Origin: Bradyrhizobium sp.
GTDB taxonomy: Bacteria > Pseudomonadota > Alphaproteobacteria > Rhizobiales > Xanthobacteraceae
Assembly: GCF_004799445.1 (NCBI RefSeq)
Contig: NZ_SSNA01000073.1
Span: forward strand, 1-44,961
DNA: 44,961 bases
Direction of reading: 5' to 3'
Every line of letters starts with the position of its first letter. Position 1 is the first letter of the stretch. The position numbers were made by a program, and so were the translations under genes. Shown here one piece after another: positions 7,539-15,916 of the stretch. The notes under the pieces were generated by a model. That model did no database searches and was not told the origin of the DNA. It saw nothing but the letters and a program-made list of their open reading frames with translations.

Positions 7539-7840
7539 GGCTCGGACCAATTCTCCGGCCACCGAACGGCGCGGGACCGGCCGGGTTTGACCCGCCGCCG
7601 ACGGCAGCTGGCCGTTGCGTTCGCGGACGAAATCGAGCGTCCGGCCGATATCCACAGGCGTTTTACGGGTCGGCGATTCGCCGGGCAGGCCCGTCGCCGG
7701 GGCGCCGGGGTTGCCTCCGCAAGACCTTGGGGGCTTTCGTCTTTCCGGAGGGCGATATTGTCTGTCACAACATGCCGCTATATAAGGCGCGCGCGGGCTG
7801 ACCCTTTTCTGCCCGCCTTGCACGCATAGATGGGCTGGCC
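7539..7840. other. Non-coding spacer between fliX and dksA
   Basis: No credible gene was seen in these 302 bases. Near its right end is a sigma-70-like promoter: TTGTCT at 7758-7763, a 17-base spacer, and TATAAG at 7781-7786, predicting a start near 7793 for dksA. The rest has no repeat or terminator that I can recognise. Confidence 0.5.
7758..7786 (+). promoter_or_regulatory. Sigma-70-type promoter for dksA
   Basis: The -35 element TTGTCT and the -10 element TATAAG are separated by exactly 17 bases. The predicted start, near 7793, is 48 bases before the TTG codon of dksA. The -10 is one base from consensus and the -35 matches at the key TTG. Confidence 0.55.
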
Positions 7841-8251
7841 TTGGAAAAGTTGAAGAATTATCGACCCTCCGAAAAAGAGCCTTTTATGAACGATCGCCAG
7901 CGCGACTATTTTCGCGCCAAGCTGCTGGCGTGGAAGGACGAGATTTTGCGGGAATCGCGAATCACGTTGCAGACGCTTCAGGAGGAGAACGTCAATCATC
8001 CCGACCTGGCCGACCGCGCATCGTCGGAGACCGACCGCGCGATCGAGCTGCGCGCCCGCGACCGGCAGCGCAAGCTGATCTCCAAGATCGATGCCGCGCT
8101 GCAGCGCATCGAAGATAACACCTATGGCTATTGCGAGGAGACCGGCGAGCCGATCTCGCTGAAGCGGCTGGAGGCTCGCCCGATCGCAACCCTTTCGGTG
8201 GAGGCGCAGGAGCGCCACGAGAAGCGCGAGAAGGTCTATCGCGACGAGTAG
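7841..8251 (+). CDS. dksA: RNA polymerase-binding transcription factor DksA
   Basis: DksA enters the RNA polymerase secondary channel and, with ppGpp, adjusts rRNA and amino-acid promoters. The 136-residue frame has the coiled coil (about 20-90), and its tip carries D55-x-x-D58-x-A60, equivalent to the residues that act near the active site. The zinc-finger region (NTYGYCEETGEPISLKRLEARP) keeps only one cysteine, C98, of the four ligands; the other positions are E, T and similar residues. Such low-cysteine DksA proteins are known in alphaproteobacteria. The start is uncertain: TTG 7841 gives the N-terminus EKLKNYRPSEKEPF, while ATG 7886 (MNDRQRDYF) is also possible. Confidence 0.93.
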   Translation: MEKLKNYRPSEKEPFMNDRQRDYFRAKLLAWKDEILRESRITLQTLQEENVNHPDLADRASSETDRAIELRARDRQRKLISKIDAALQRIEDNTYGYCEETGEPISLKRLEARPIATLSVEAQERHEKREKVYRDE

Positions 8252-8263
8252 GGCAAATTAGCT

Positions 8264-8382
8264 CGTGATCCGAATCGGATCACGATCCAGTCTGATATTT
8301 TGGATTAAGCATGACCTCCACGCAAACGCTTTGCGTTTGTCGCGAGGGAAAAACCGTTTCCCAGTTTTCCAGATCATGCTTT
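8264..8382 (-). repeat. Dispersed intergenic repeat, copy 2 (inverted)
   Basis: The reverse complement of this stretch aligns with 2723-2845: GCATGATCTGGAAAACTGGG, CCCTCGCGACAAACGC, an AACGCaaaGCGTTTGCG core, and GATCCGATTCGGATCA. It fills the gap between dksA (ends 8251) and the convergent membrane-protein gene, whose TAA (8381-8383) overlaps its border. The GATCCGAATCGGATC palindrome could act as a two-way terminator. Confidence 0.8.
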
Positions 8383-8842
8383 AGCCGCCGCGCGGCGTCG
8401 ACTGGAGCGCAGCCGCAAGACCTTTGGGATCATCGGTGCCGATGCGGCGGATATCGCCGGATTTCAGCTGAAGCTCAACGGCGTCGAGGCCGGACACATT
8501 GTAAAGTCGGAATCCCGGCCGCATCCGGATGCCAAATCCGCTCCGCCAATGGTTACGCACGACCGCGACCTTTCGGATTTCGTCGCGCGCAAGCCGATAG
8601 GTCCAGAACCCCGGACCGAAATACCAGCGCAGCTCGGTGTCGTCGACTTCGACGGTCAGCGAGTGGAAGACCGCGGCAATGGGGAGGAGGGTGATCAGCA
8701 TGAGGATCACCGGCATCGGTCCCGTGCGCCAGATATTTGCAGCGCCGAGCGCGCCGATCGCCACGCAGACCGCGAGGATAAAGTATCCGGGCTGCGTGTG
8801 ACGGTAGGATATAGCCCATTCCTCCGGCCGTCTTCGCTGCAT
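8381..8842 (-). CDS. Small membrane protein with PH-like domain
   Basis: A 153-residue protein with two membrane segments (about 18-36 and 42-60), then a soluble region (LTVEVDDTELRWYFGPGFWTYRLARDEIRKVAVVRNHWRSGFGIRMRPGFRLYNVSGLDAVELQLKSG). That region has the strand and W-x-I-x-x-V-x-V pattern of bacterial PH-like domains (YdbT/YetF-like small membrane proteins). The function is unknown. The start ATG 8840-8842 lies inside a perfect 11-bp inverted repeat (8832-8842/8849-8859). The nearest AAGGAG (8868-8873, minus strand) is about 25 bases upstream, on the far side of that hairpin. Confidence 0.75.
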   Translation of the reverse strand: MQRRRPEEWAISYRHTQPGYFILAVCVAIGALGAANIWRTGPMPVILMLITLLPIAAVFHSLTVEVDDTELRWYFGPGFWTYRLARDEIRKVAVVRNHWRSGFGIRMRPGFRLYNVSGLDAVELQLKSGDIRRIGTDDPKGLAAALQSTPRGG

Positions 8843-8901
8843 GTGATAATGCAGCGAAGCGAGCGATCTCCTTGGAGACGCTATCAGACTTCCTTCACGC
8901 C

Positions 8902-11073
8902 TCAGTCAGCCAGCGGGTCGGGACGCATCTGCACCTTGAAGACTTTTGGCAGAGAGTCCTTGCCGCCTTCGCTATGGAAGTAGGCGCGCGTGCCTGATGT
9001 CGTCCACAGCGCACGGCCCTTCCAGCCGCCATTCGGATCGTCGATCCGGCCATCGGCGTTCTTGGAGAAGAAGCCGAGCGGGTAGGGGATCCGAATATCG
9101 ACGAACTTGCCGTCGACCAAAGCGAGGAGAGACTCGCTGCCATTGGCCATGGCGATCGGCACGTCCTTTCCGAGTCCAAGCGTGTTGTAGACGTCGACCC
9201 AGATATAATAGCCGTGGTTGGCGCTGCCCTTGTCGTCGATCCCCTTGAACTGGGGTCCGGGCATCCGGTACAGAGTCCAGCCTTCGAAGCACTGCTTGCC
9301 GGTCGCCGCATTCGGCCCCGAGAGCGGTTCCTTGCACTTGGAGCGATCAAAGCTCGCCAAATGTCCGCTCGAGAGCACCGTCCAGGCCACGCCGTTCGAA
9401 TCAACGTCCACGCCGCGCGAACCAAACGTACCCTCAGGCGACTGGAAAATTTCGGAGACGGCGGTCTTCGTCGGGTCGCTTCCCGGGATCATCCGGATCA
9501 GCAGGGCCGGTTGCGCAATGCGCGAGAAACCCGGTCCCATCGCCTGACCCCAGATCACGTCGCCCTTCGGGCTCGGCATGACGCCGTAGAACGCGGCCTT
9601 CACCCATTTGTCCTTGGCGGGATCGGTCGGTTGATCGGCGTTGACGAAGGCCTCGCGCTTGCCGGTGCCGCTGACGTTCACCACCGTCGGCGTCCAGCCC
9701 TGCGACTTCATCGCGTCGCTGGTCGCTTCGAATTGCTTGACGTTGAGCCACCCGACCACGCCGCTGTAGGGCTGCCCCTGGCTGAACCAAAGCGTGCCCT
9801 TATTGTCGAAGACCAGATGATGCGTGTTGAAGCAGGTATCGATCAGCGTCCACTTTTCCGTCTTGGGATCGTAGAAGGAAGTTTGCCGGGCCGATTCCTT
9901 CAGCGGCGCCACCTGGGCTGACGGCAGATCCGATCCTTCCTTGCAGCTAGCGGGGTTCGGCGCCCGGCGAAGCCTCGCCGTGAACCAGACCCGGCCTTTC
10001 TCGTCCATCATCGGATTGTGGATGCTGGTGTGGCCATCCCAGATCGGCTTATCTCCCCAGAACACCGACGGAGCCATCGGGTCATCCGCGGCGCTCGGTG
10101 TCTGCGGGTCGATAAAGGGATGCTTGATGAGCTTTGTGGTATTGTGAACGGGATCAAGCACCGGCACGAAATCCGAGCTTTCTTCCGGCGACCCATAGAT
10201 CAGTCCGTTGGCATTCACCGTCGGGTTGCGCTTGTCGGTCGAAACCTCATCATGCAGATAGATGCCGGGCTTGCCCCATTCCCATGACGTGATCACGACG
10301 TTGCGCTCGACGCCCTTCGGGCGCTCCGGCTTGTCGAAGGGAATTTCGCCCTTTGCGACCCGATCGGTCCAGTCCGCGAACATCTTGTAGGCGCGGTTCG
10401 GCCCAAGGCGGCCCAGGGTCAGCGCCATGTTGTTCATGGCCTGGCCGGATTGGACGCGGCGTTCCCACATGTCTTCTGAGTTCTTGAACTCGCCGAGTTC
10501 GGCCACGTGGGGCGAGCGAATATTCTGGCTGCCGAGCGCGTGACACGACTGGCAGGAGTTCTTGATGCTGTCGATCCAGGTGGCCTGTGAATCCATGCCG
10601 GCCGGAATGCCGTTCGGGTTCTTGTCCGAGCCGGGAAACTCGCTGGCGGCGGGAATCTTGAGCATCGAATACCAGTACATGCCCGGATAATATTCCGCGG
10701 CCGCCGCCGCACTCGGCGCGGGCTTTGCCGTGAGATCGATGGTCTTGCCGGGGACGACGTCCTGCTTGTCGGAATCGACCAATCCGTAGCCGCGCGACCA
10801 GATCTTGTATTTTGCCGCGGGCAGCTGCGGAATCACGAACTGGCCCTGATCATTGGTGACGACCATTTTGGCGTATTTGGTCGGAAGATCGGTGGTTTCA
10901 GCGATCACCCAGACGCCGGCCTCAGGCCCGTGGGCGCCGGTGACCTTGCCAGCGATAGCGTCGGCGGCCAGTGCCGCCTTCTGCTGGGCATGGATGGGAC
11001 CAGAGAAACCCATCACGAAAGAGGCAATCACGAGCGCGCCGAAACCGGCGCGCCGATGGCGATGAAAGGTCAT
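8902..11073 (-). CDS. Secreted carboxypeptidase-regulatory/propeller protein with one c-type haem site
   Basis: This 723-residue protein starts with a signal peptide ending in IHAQ. Next comes a carboxypeptidase-regulatory-like beta domain (about 38-115, IAGKVTGAHGPEAGVWVIAET..VVTNDQGQFVIPQLPAAKYKIWSRGYG). A single haem-attachment motif C174-Q-S-C177-H178 follows, then a long region with repeated WFTARL, LWFSQGQPYSGVVGWL and VAWTVLSSGHLASFDR segments. Those look like blades of a beta-propeller of the virginiamycin-B-lyase/SMP-30 kind. It is probably a periplasmic haem protein; the substrate is unknown. The smaller secreted protein at 11241 has a similar beta domain and may be a partner. Confidence 0.75.
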   Translation of the reverse strand: MTFHRHRRAGFGALVIASFVMGFSGPIHAQQKAALAADAIAGKVTGAHGPEAGVWVIAETTDLPTKYAKMVVTNDQGQFVIPQLPAAKYKIWSRGYGLVDSDKQDVVPGKTIDLTAKPAPSAAAAAEYYPGMYWYSMLKIPAASEFPGSDKNPNGIPAGMDSQATWIDSIKNSCQSCHALGSQNIRSPHVAELGEFKNSEDMWERRVQSGQAMNNMALTLGRLGPNRAYKMFADWTDRVAKGEIPFDKPERPKGVERNVVITSWEWGKPGIYLHDEVSTDKRNPTVNANGLIYGSPEESSDFVPVLDPVHNTTKLIKHPFIDPQTPSAADDPMAPSVFWGDKPIWDGHTSIHNPMMDEKGRVWFTARLRRAPNPASCKEGSDLPSAQVAPLKESARQTSFYDPKTEKWTLIDTCFNTHHLVFDNKGTLWFSQGQPYSGVVGWLNVKQFEATSDAMKSQGWTPTVVNVSGTGKREAFVNADQPTDPAKDKWVKAAFYGVMPSPKGDVIWGQAMGPGFSRIAQPALLIRMIPGSDPTKTAVSEIFQSPEGTFGSRGVDVDSNGVAWTVLSSGHLASFDRSKCKEPLSGPNAATGKQCFEGWTLYRMPGPQFKGIDDKGSANHGYYIWVDVYNTLGLGKDVPIAMANGSESLLALVDGKFVDIRIPYPLGFFSKNADGRIDDPNGGWKGRALWTTSGTRAYFHSEGGKDSLPKVFKVQMRPDPLAD

Positions 11074-11240
11074 GCTTTTCGCTCCCGTCGACTGCGGAAC
11101 TTTGGTGTTCCAGCGCTTTGCGACAATGTGAAATGACGTCTTGTAGTCTCAAATAGCATCCGATGAATGCGGCTTGCTGTCAACGTGGCTTCCAGCGCCT
11201 GGGGGGTGCTATCGCCCCCTCGATGTGGCTGCTCCCACCA

Positions 11241-11639
11241 CTATTTTTTTGGCTCCAGCAGACAATCAACCTCGACCGGTGCGTCTGCTGCGCTTGACAT
11301 CCGGCGTCGAGAAACGTCGATCGTTTGGTAGCCTTCCTTCGCGCAGGAAACAGTGATGCTGTCGGGCAAGACGTCCTTGCCGAAATTCGGATGCAGCTTG
11401 AAGCGGCCTTCGATATTGGTTTGCACCATGATCCGCCGCGCCCCCAGCTCGGCTTTCACCTGCACGTGTTCAATTGACCGCAGACTTCCCACCTCCTTGG
11501 CCTCGCCGAAGAACGACAGGCCGGGTTCTTCGTCACGTTCTGACAATGCTTCTCCCGCGTTGGATTTCCCGGATGCAAGGACGATCGCCGCGAAGGCGAC
11601 GAGGATGACGAACGGGATAGCGGAATTCCATCGCAACAT
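11241..11639 (-). CDS. Secreted small protein with carboxypeptidase-regulatory-like fold
   Basis: The 132-residue protein has an N-terminal hydrophobic segment (IPFVILVAFAAIVLAS) followed by NAGEA, a likely signal peptide. The body VKAELGARRIMVQTNIEGRFKLHPNFGKDVLPDSITVSCAKEGYQ resembles the T-x-x-x-G-x-F-x-L...GY pattern of carboxypeptidase-regulatory domains, like the N-terminal domain of the 723-residue neighbour downstream. Two cysteines (SCAKEGY and VDCLLEP) could form a disulphide. The function is not known. Confidence 0.6.
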   Translation of the reverse strand: MLRWNSAIPFVILVAFAAIVLASGKSNAGEALSERDEEPGLSFFGEAKEVGSLRSIEHVQVKAELGARRIMVQTNIEGRFKLHPNFGKDVLPDSITVSCAKEGYQTIDVSRRRMSSAADAPVEVDCLLEPKK

Positions 11640-11687
11640 ATCAATTCCATTATCGCGAGAACTCGCGACCCTACTGATGTCGGCGGT

Positions 11688-12008
11688 TCAACGCACAAAG
11701 AAGCCGCGGAAAAGGTAGACGAAGATGAGCATGACCACGAGCGGAACCAACCAGCCGAGCCAGAGCTGCGCTGGCCAGCGGCGCACCACTGGCCAGCTTA
11801 ACAAACTTGCGGCGGTCGCACCAAATGTCGAAGTGACGAGCCAGCCATACCAATACATCGGTGGGCCGTTTCTGGCCGGCTCGCCGAGCCAGCCCCACTC
11901 TCCAGTTTTCGGATGGTAGGTGAACAGCGCCCAGTTGTATTGAACGGCAAGCACATAAATCACGGCGAATGCCGCAGCAAAGATCGGGAAGACCTTGTCC
12001 GTGTTCAT
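11688..12008 (-). CDS. Small three-helix membrane protein
   Basis: The 106-residue protein has hydrophobic segments at about 6-24, 50-70 and 80-102, a W/Y-rich loop (HPKTGEWGWLGEPARNGPPMYWYGW), and a short basic tail. It is coupled by an ATGA overlap to the membrane protein upstream, so the two are probably made together. The start was set by that overlap; a longer frame from 12146 lies inside the upstream gene. Family not recognised. Confidence 0.7.
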   Translation of the reverse strand: MNTDKVFPIFAAAFAVIYVLAVQYNWALFTYHPKTGEWGWLGEPARNGPPMYWYGWLVTSTFGATAASLLSWPVVRRWPAQLWLGWLVPLVVMLIFVYLFRGFFVR

Positions 12009-12469
12009 AGCCCGAACAAGCCCCGGATGTTGTTGAGCACGTGACCCACGAGAAAGCCGTACCAAACAATGAAAGCAAGCATCAACGTCACGGCGATTCG
12101 CGCGAACGTTGCGCCGGCCTCCGGCGGCCGACGCCACAATAGCCAATAAAACGGCAGCATCCCGAGACCGACGGCAATGAACTGCTCCTTGAGCTCAAAG
12201 GAGCCGACCGCCGAATTCAGGCGCGCATTTTCGAGATAGGTCCGCACCGAGACCCGGTAAAGAGGGTAGATGATGCTGCCGAGAGTTGCGGTGGCAATGA
12301 ACAGCGCGATGTTGGCGTTGGTGTAGAGCGAACCGGAGACGGCGCGGAACGAGCGGATGACCCCTGTCCCGCTTCGTGACGGCCAAGCGACAGACGCCGC
12401 CTGATGCGTGATGCCGCCGAGCAGCACGACGGCGAGAAGGCCGTGCAAGATAACCAGAAACGTCGCCAT
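12005..12469 (-). CDS. Four-helix membrane protein, CopD-like in appearance
   Basis: This 154-residue protein has about four membrane helices, the first reading LVILHGLLAVVLLGGITHQA, with histidines placed as in haem-binding membrane proteins. Others are IALFIATATLGSIIYPLY, IAVGLGMLPFYWLLW and IAVTLMLAFIVWYGFLVGH. ATG 12467-12469 was chosen, because the upstream ATG at 12526 adds 19 polar residues. It overlaps the next gene by ATGA. A haem or copper role for the pair is a guess from histidine placement and the nearby haem protein. Confidence 0.65.
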   Translation of the reverse strand: MATFLVILHGLLAVVLLGGITHQAASVAWPSRSGTGVIRSFRAVSGSLYTNANIALFIATATLGSIIYPLYRVSVRTYLENARLNSAVGSFELKEQFIAVGLGMLPFYWLLWRRPPEAGATFARIAVTLMLAFIVWYGFLVGHVLNNIRGLFGL

Positions 12470-12537
12470 ATTCGCCCCTTCATGCCCCGGCGGCGATAGA
12501 GACCATGAACCCGCCGCAACATGCAAGGGGCTGCGAT

Positions 12538-14247
12538 CTAGTGGTTACGCTCGGGATCGAGAGCAGAGAAGGGACCCGCCGCGTAGACGATCTTGCCGCC
12601 GACCATCGTTAAGAACGATTCAATTTGTGCGATGCGAGGAACCGGCACGGTGAAATAGTCGTCACTCAGAACAGCAAGATCCGCGAGCATGCCGGCAACG
12701 AGCCGGCCACGCCGATTTTCATCATGCGAAAACCAGGCGCTGCCTTCGGTGTAGATGCGAAGCGCCTGTTCGCGGCTTGGAATCTCTTCCGGCCCGCGCG
12801 TAGCGATGCCATCGACCGTCCGGCCGTCGAGTATCCAGCGCAAGGATACGAAGGGATCTGGGATCATCACCCGGTTGGCGTCGGTGCCACCACCAAGCGG
12901 GAGCGAGAGCGAGAGCTTGAGCGCCGAGACGATGGGCGGCGTTCGGCGCATCTGCGCGGTACCGCGCTCGGCGATGTAGGAGGGAGCGGCAAAATAGAGC
13001 CCATCCTGTATCAACCATCCGACGCCGAGCGCCTTCATGCGTTGCAAGGAAGCATCGGAAGCGTCATGCAGGTGCGCAATGGACCAGCGCAATTTTGCGA
13101 TCGGCACTTCGCGGTTCACCCGTTCGAGGACATCGAGCAGATGATGGACCGAGCGATCATTGTTCCAGTGCACGGTCAGCGTCATCCCCTGGGTGGCGGC
13201 CCATAGCGCTACCCGATAAAACTCCTGCTTGTCGGCATCATCGGGAGTTTCGTTGTTATACATGCCCCAAGTGACGCATTCGCCGATCCCGTTGAAGCGC
13301 AAGAGATCGTCGCCGGTGCCCATCGGCAGGAATCGTGTGGAGGCCTGAAAGTCCTCCAGCTCTGCTCCGGGGCGCGGCGCGAATATGCTGTAGACGACGC
13401 GCAACGGTAGCGCGTGCTCGCGCCATAGCCGGAACAATGCCGCATAATCCTCCGGCGCAAGGTTGTGACCGCCCGGGTCGATCACGCCGGTGAGTCCGAA
13501 CCGGCTCGATGCACGCAGGAAATGACGCGTGCCATCGATCGCTTCTTCCAATCGAGGCTTGGGCAAGCGCGAATAGAGTGAGGTAATCGCGGCGCCTCCC
13601 CCGACGATCCAGCCAGTCGCTTTGCCATCGCCGTCGCGCTCAAACTTAGTCGCGGGTGGCAAATCCGCCTCGGATCTGATGCCAAGCATTTCGCGGCCCA
13701 CAGCATCGATCAGCACGTAGCCGTAGAAAAGCTGGAGGTAAACCGGGTGGCCGGACGCCACAGTCGCAATCTCGGCCTCCGTCGGCCTTCGAGTCTCGGT
13801 GAACTGGCGCGGTGTCCAGCCGCCGGCGACGATCAGCCATGCGCCGGGCTTGGCGTGAAGCGCGGCCGACCGCAGACGTTCCAGCGCCTCGGCAATGCTC
13901 GCGGCGCCGTCCCAGTGCACCTCGCTCGCATAACGGAAGCCGGCGCGAATTGAATGAATATGCGAATCGATCAGGCCCGGAATCACGGTGCGCCCACCCA
14001 GATCGATGATTTTCGTGGTGGCGCCCGCGAGCTTTCGCACCTCTTCCGTGCTGCCGGTCGCGGTAATCCGATCAGCCTCGATGGCGAGCGCCTGGCTGAT
14101 CGATGAAGTCCCGTCCAGGGTTACAATCCTGCCATTGACAAGCAGGATGTCGGCGGGGCTCGCCCACAGCGACGCCGGTGCGCAGAGGCCGAGTGCCACC
14201 ACGACGAGAACACCCGGGATGCGGCGCAGGCCCTTGCTGAAAATCAT
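12538..14247 (-). CDS. Secreted amidohydrolase of the YtcJ-like family
   Basis: The chosen start (ATG 14245-14247) gives 569 residues beginning with a signal-like stretch (VLVVVALGLCAPASLWAS). The metal-dependent amidohydrolase fold follows: ILLVNGRIVTLDG, VIPGLIDSHIHS (the H-x-H metal site), GVIDPGGHN, LTVHWNNDRSVHHLLD, and a C-terminal LADLAVLSDDYFTVP. YtcJ-like enzymes hydrolyse amides or related bonds; the substrate cannot be told from sequence. An upstream in-frame ATG at 14475 would add 76 residues of atypical Cys/Trp-rich sequence and hide the signal peptide. Confidence 0.85.
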   Translation of the reverse strand: MIFSKGLRRIPGVLVVVALGLCAPASLWASPADILLVNGRIVTLDGTSSISQALAIEADRITATGSTEEVRKLAGATTKIIDLGGRTVIPGLIDSHIHSIRAGFRYASEVHWDGAASIAEALERLRSAALHAKPGAWLIVAGGWTPRQFTETRRPTEAEIATVASGHPVYLQLFYGYVLIDAVGREMLGIRSEADLPPATKFERDGDGKATGWIVGGGAAITSLYSRLPKPRLEEAIDGTRHFLRASSRFGLTGVIDPGGHNLAPEDYAALFRLWREHALPLRVVYSIFAPRPGAELEDFQASTRFLPMGTGDDLLRFNGIGECVTWGMYNNETPDDADKQEFYRVALWAATQGMTLTVHWNNDRSVHHLLDVLERVNREVPIAKLRWSIAHLHDASDASLQRMKALGVGWLIQDGLYFAAPSYIAERGTAQMRRTPPIVSALKLSLSLPLGGGTDANRVMIPDPFVSLRWILDGRTVDGIATRGPEEIPSREQALRIYTEGSAWFSHDENRRGRLVAGMLADLAVLSDDYFTVPVPRIAQIESFLTMVGGKIVYAAGPFSALDPERNH

Positions 14248-14644
14248 CCGGCAGAATCCGAATCGAGCCTGTGGTGTCAGGCCCCTGACGTGCCAATGCG
14301 AATAAGCATGATGGTGACACGCGGCACCTGTCACGCCGCCTCGGCAAGTTCCGCTCCAACCCAAGTTTTTCGGAAAGGTCGCCGAGCGGCCTGATCCGAC
14401 TTCGAAAAGCCATGGAAATCTTCGGAAACAAAAAAGCCCTGATAATTCCGGTATTTTGAATAAGCCTGCGATCACCCTTTGACAATCCCCGGGGGAACGC
14501 GATCCGGCGACGAAGGCGCGGGGGCCAGCACACTCTTTCCGATTTGTAACTTCCCTTGCTGAAGCGCTGTGCCAACGTGAACGGCGCCGATCAAACGCCA
14601 GAGCGGAACATGATCGATCATGAGCGCGAAAGTTCTGCGGAATT
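14248..14644. other. Non-coding spacer upstream of the amidohydrolase
   Basis: I see no credible gene in these 397 bases. On the minus strand at 14281-14295 there is TGGCACG followed by a GC doublet at sigma-54 spacing, but the -12 region reads GGGC, so it is only a weak promoter candidate for the amidohydrolase. The rest has no repeat or terminator that I can recognise. Confidence 0.4.
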
Positions 14645-14887
14645 TTAGCGGTCGGACGGCAATTCGATCGCCGCGCAGTTTCGGCTGCGCGACAGCATGC
14701 AGTCCTCCTGACGCGAGATGTCGACCAGCTTGTTCAGGAAGAGATAGCCGAGCACGAGCGCGATCGCGAGCGCCGCGAGGAATACCGCCAGCATGGCATC
14801 GGAGACCGGTCGCAAGTTCGGATCGCTGCCGTGATCCGGCGGCTCGCCCGATGGCGCCGCCCCCCCGCTCTTACCCCTTGTCGACAT
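14645..14887 (-). CDS. Small single-pass membrane protein
   Basis: An 80-residue protein with a polar N-terminus (MSTRGKSGGAAPSGEPPDHGSDPN), one hydrophobic helix (about 31-51, MLAVFLAALAIALVLGYLFLNKL) and a tail with two cysteines (EDCMLSRSRNCAAIELP). The in-frame ATG at 15064 would read through a terminator hairpin, so ATG 14885-14887 was chosen. It sits downstream of the flgFGAH terminator, so it is probably transcribed separately. No family recognised. Confidence 0.6.
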   Translation of the reverse strand: MSTRGKSGGAAPSGEPPDHGSDPNLRPVSDAMLAVFLAALAIALVLGYLFLNKLVDISRQEDCMLSRSRNCAAIELPSDR

Positions 14888-15010
14888 TGCCTTCAGCCTT
14901 TTACCACGATGGCCGAACGCTATAGCAGACGTCGCTGGCTTCTGCCGGCGAATCCCGTCCCATAGGTTTTGCGCCCGCTGCTGCAGGAACGCGTGGCAAC
15001 ACCGCGAATC

Positions 15011-15056
15011 GCAAAAATAGTCGCGGCCTCCGCCAGGGGAGCTGACGGAGGCCGCG
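15011..15056 (-). terminator. Intrinsic terminator of the flgF-flgG-flgA-flgH operon
   Basis: A perfect 11-bp inverted repeat (15046-15056 with 15022-15032, CGCGGCCTCCG) has a 13-base loop. On the minus strand it is followed by ACTATTTTTG with a five-T run. It lies about 100 bases after the flgH stop. Confidence 0.85.
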
Positions 15057-15160
15057 TTAGACATCTCACCGCGCCTAGGTTCGCGATGCGATGTGGGAGC
15101 TCGATTTTAATTCGGCATCAACTGAGTCTGAAAATGCCAAAATCCTGAATGATGCGCTGG

Positions 15161-15910
15161 CTAGAACGGCAGCAGCACGTCCATCACCTGTTGGCCATAA
15201 CGCGGCTCCTGAACGTCGGTAATCTGGCCGTGGCCGCCATAGGCGATGCGCGCCTGCGCGATCTTGCTTGAATCGATGGTGTTGTCGCTCTGGATGTCTT
15301 CCGGCCGCACGATGCCGGCGACGATCAGCTCGCGCTTCTCGAAATTGACACGGACCTCCTGCTTGCCTTCGACCACGAGATTGCCGTTCGGCAGCAGCTG
15401 CGTGACGACGGCGGCGATGTTGGTCTGCAGGGTTTCCTGCCGCTGTATCGAGCCCTTGCCGTCGCTCGAGGAGTTGGCATCCGCGGTCAGGAGGCGGCCG
15501 GGGAGGGCTGTCTTTCCGGTCAAGAGGTTGCTGCCGAGGAAGGCGGTAATGCCGGAGTCTTCGGTAACGATGCGGCTGCGCTGGGTCTCGTTGGCGAAAT
15601 TGGCCTGATCGGTGATGTTGACGGTGACGGTCAGGAGATCGCCGATCTGATGCGCGCGCTGGTCCTTGAAGAATGACCGCGAGCCGTTTCGCCACAGCGA
15701 GTTGGCGTTGTAGGAGACGGTTTCCGGTTTCGGCATCGGCATCTGCACCGGCTTGTAGCCGGGCTTGGTCGTGGGATTCTCGATCTCCGACAGTTTCGGC
15801 TGTTCACCGATCTGGGAAAGGCGATCGATCGACGAACAGCCGCTCGCGATGCTGACGATGGTCAACAAGGTGCCGGTGAGCGCGATACGATTGATACTGG
15901 AAGTCAACAT
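15161..15910 (-). CDS. flgH: Flagellar L-ring lipoprotein FlgH
   Basis: FlgH forms the outer-membrane L ring. The 249-residue precursor has a lipoprotein signal with lipobox IASGC, so C25 would be acylated. Family signatures are SLWRNGSRSFFKDQRAHQIGDLLTVTV, the central LLPNGNLVVEGKQEVRVNFEKRELIVAGIVRPEDI, and the C-terminal YGGHGQITDVQEPRYGQQVMDVLLPF. It is the last gene of flgF-flgG-flgA-flgH, starting six bases after the flgA stop. The operon order puts rod, ring chaperone and L ring together. Confidence 0.96.
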   Translation of the reverse strand: MLTSSINRIALTGTLLTIVSIASGCSSIDRLSQIGEQPKLSEIENPTTKPGYKPVQMPMPKPETVSYNANSLWRNGSRSFFKDQRAHQIGDLLTVTVNITDQANFANETQRSRIVTEDSGITAFLGSNLLTGKTALPGRLLTADANSSSDGKGSIQRQETLQTNIAAVVTQLLPNGNLVVEGKQEVRVNFEKRELIVAGIVRPEDIQSDNTIDSSKIAQARIAYGGHGQITDVQEPRYGQQVMDVLLPF

Positions 15911-15916
15911 TGAACT

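Noticed and set aside
14281..14295. Possible sigma-54 promoter before the amidohydrolase (minus strand).
   Set aside because: TGGCACG is present and a GC doublet is at the right spacing, but the -12 region reads GGGC instead of TTGC, and TGGCACG is expected by chance several times in GC-rich DNA of this length. The gene has no flagellar link.
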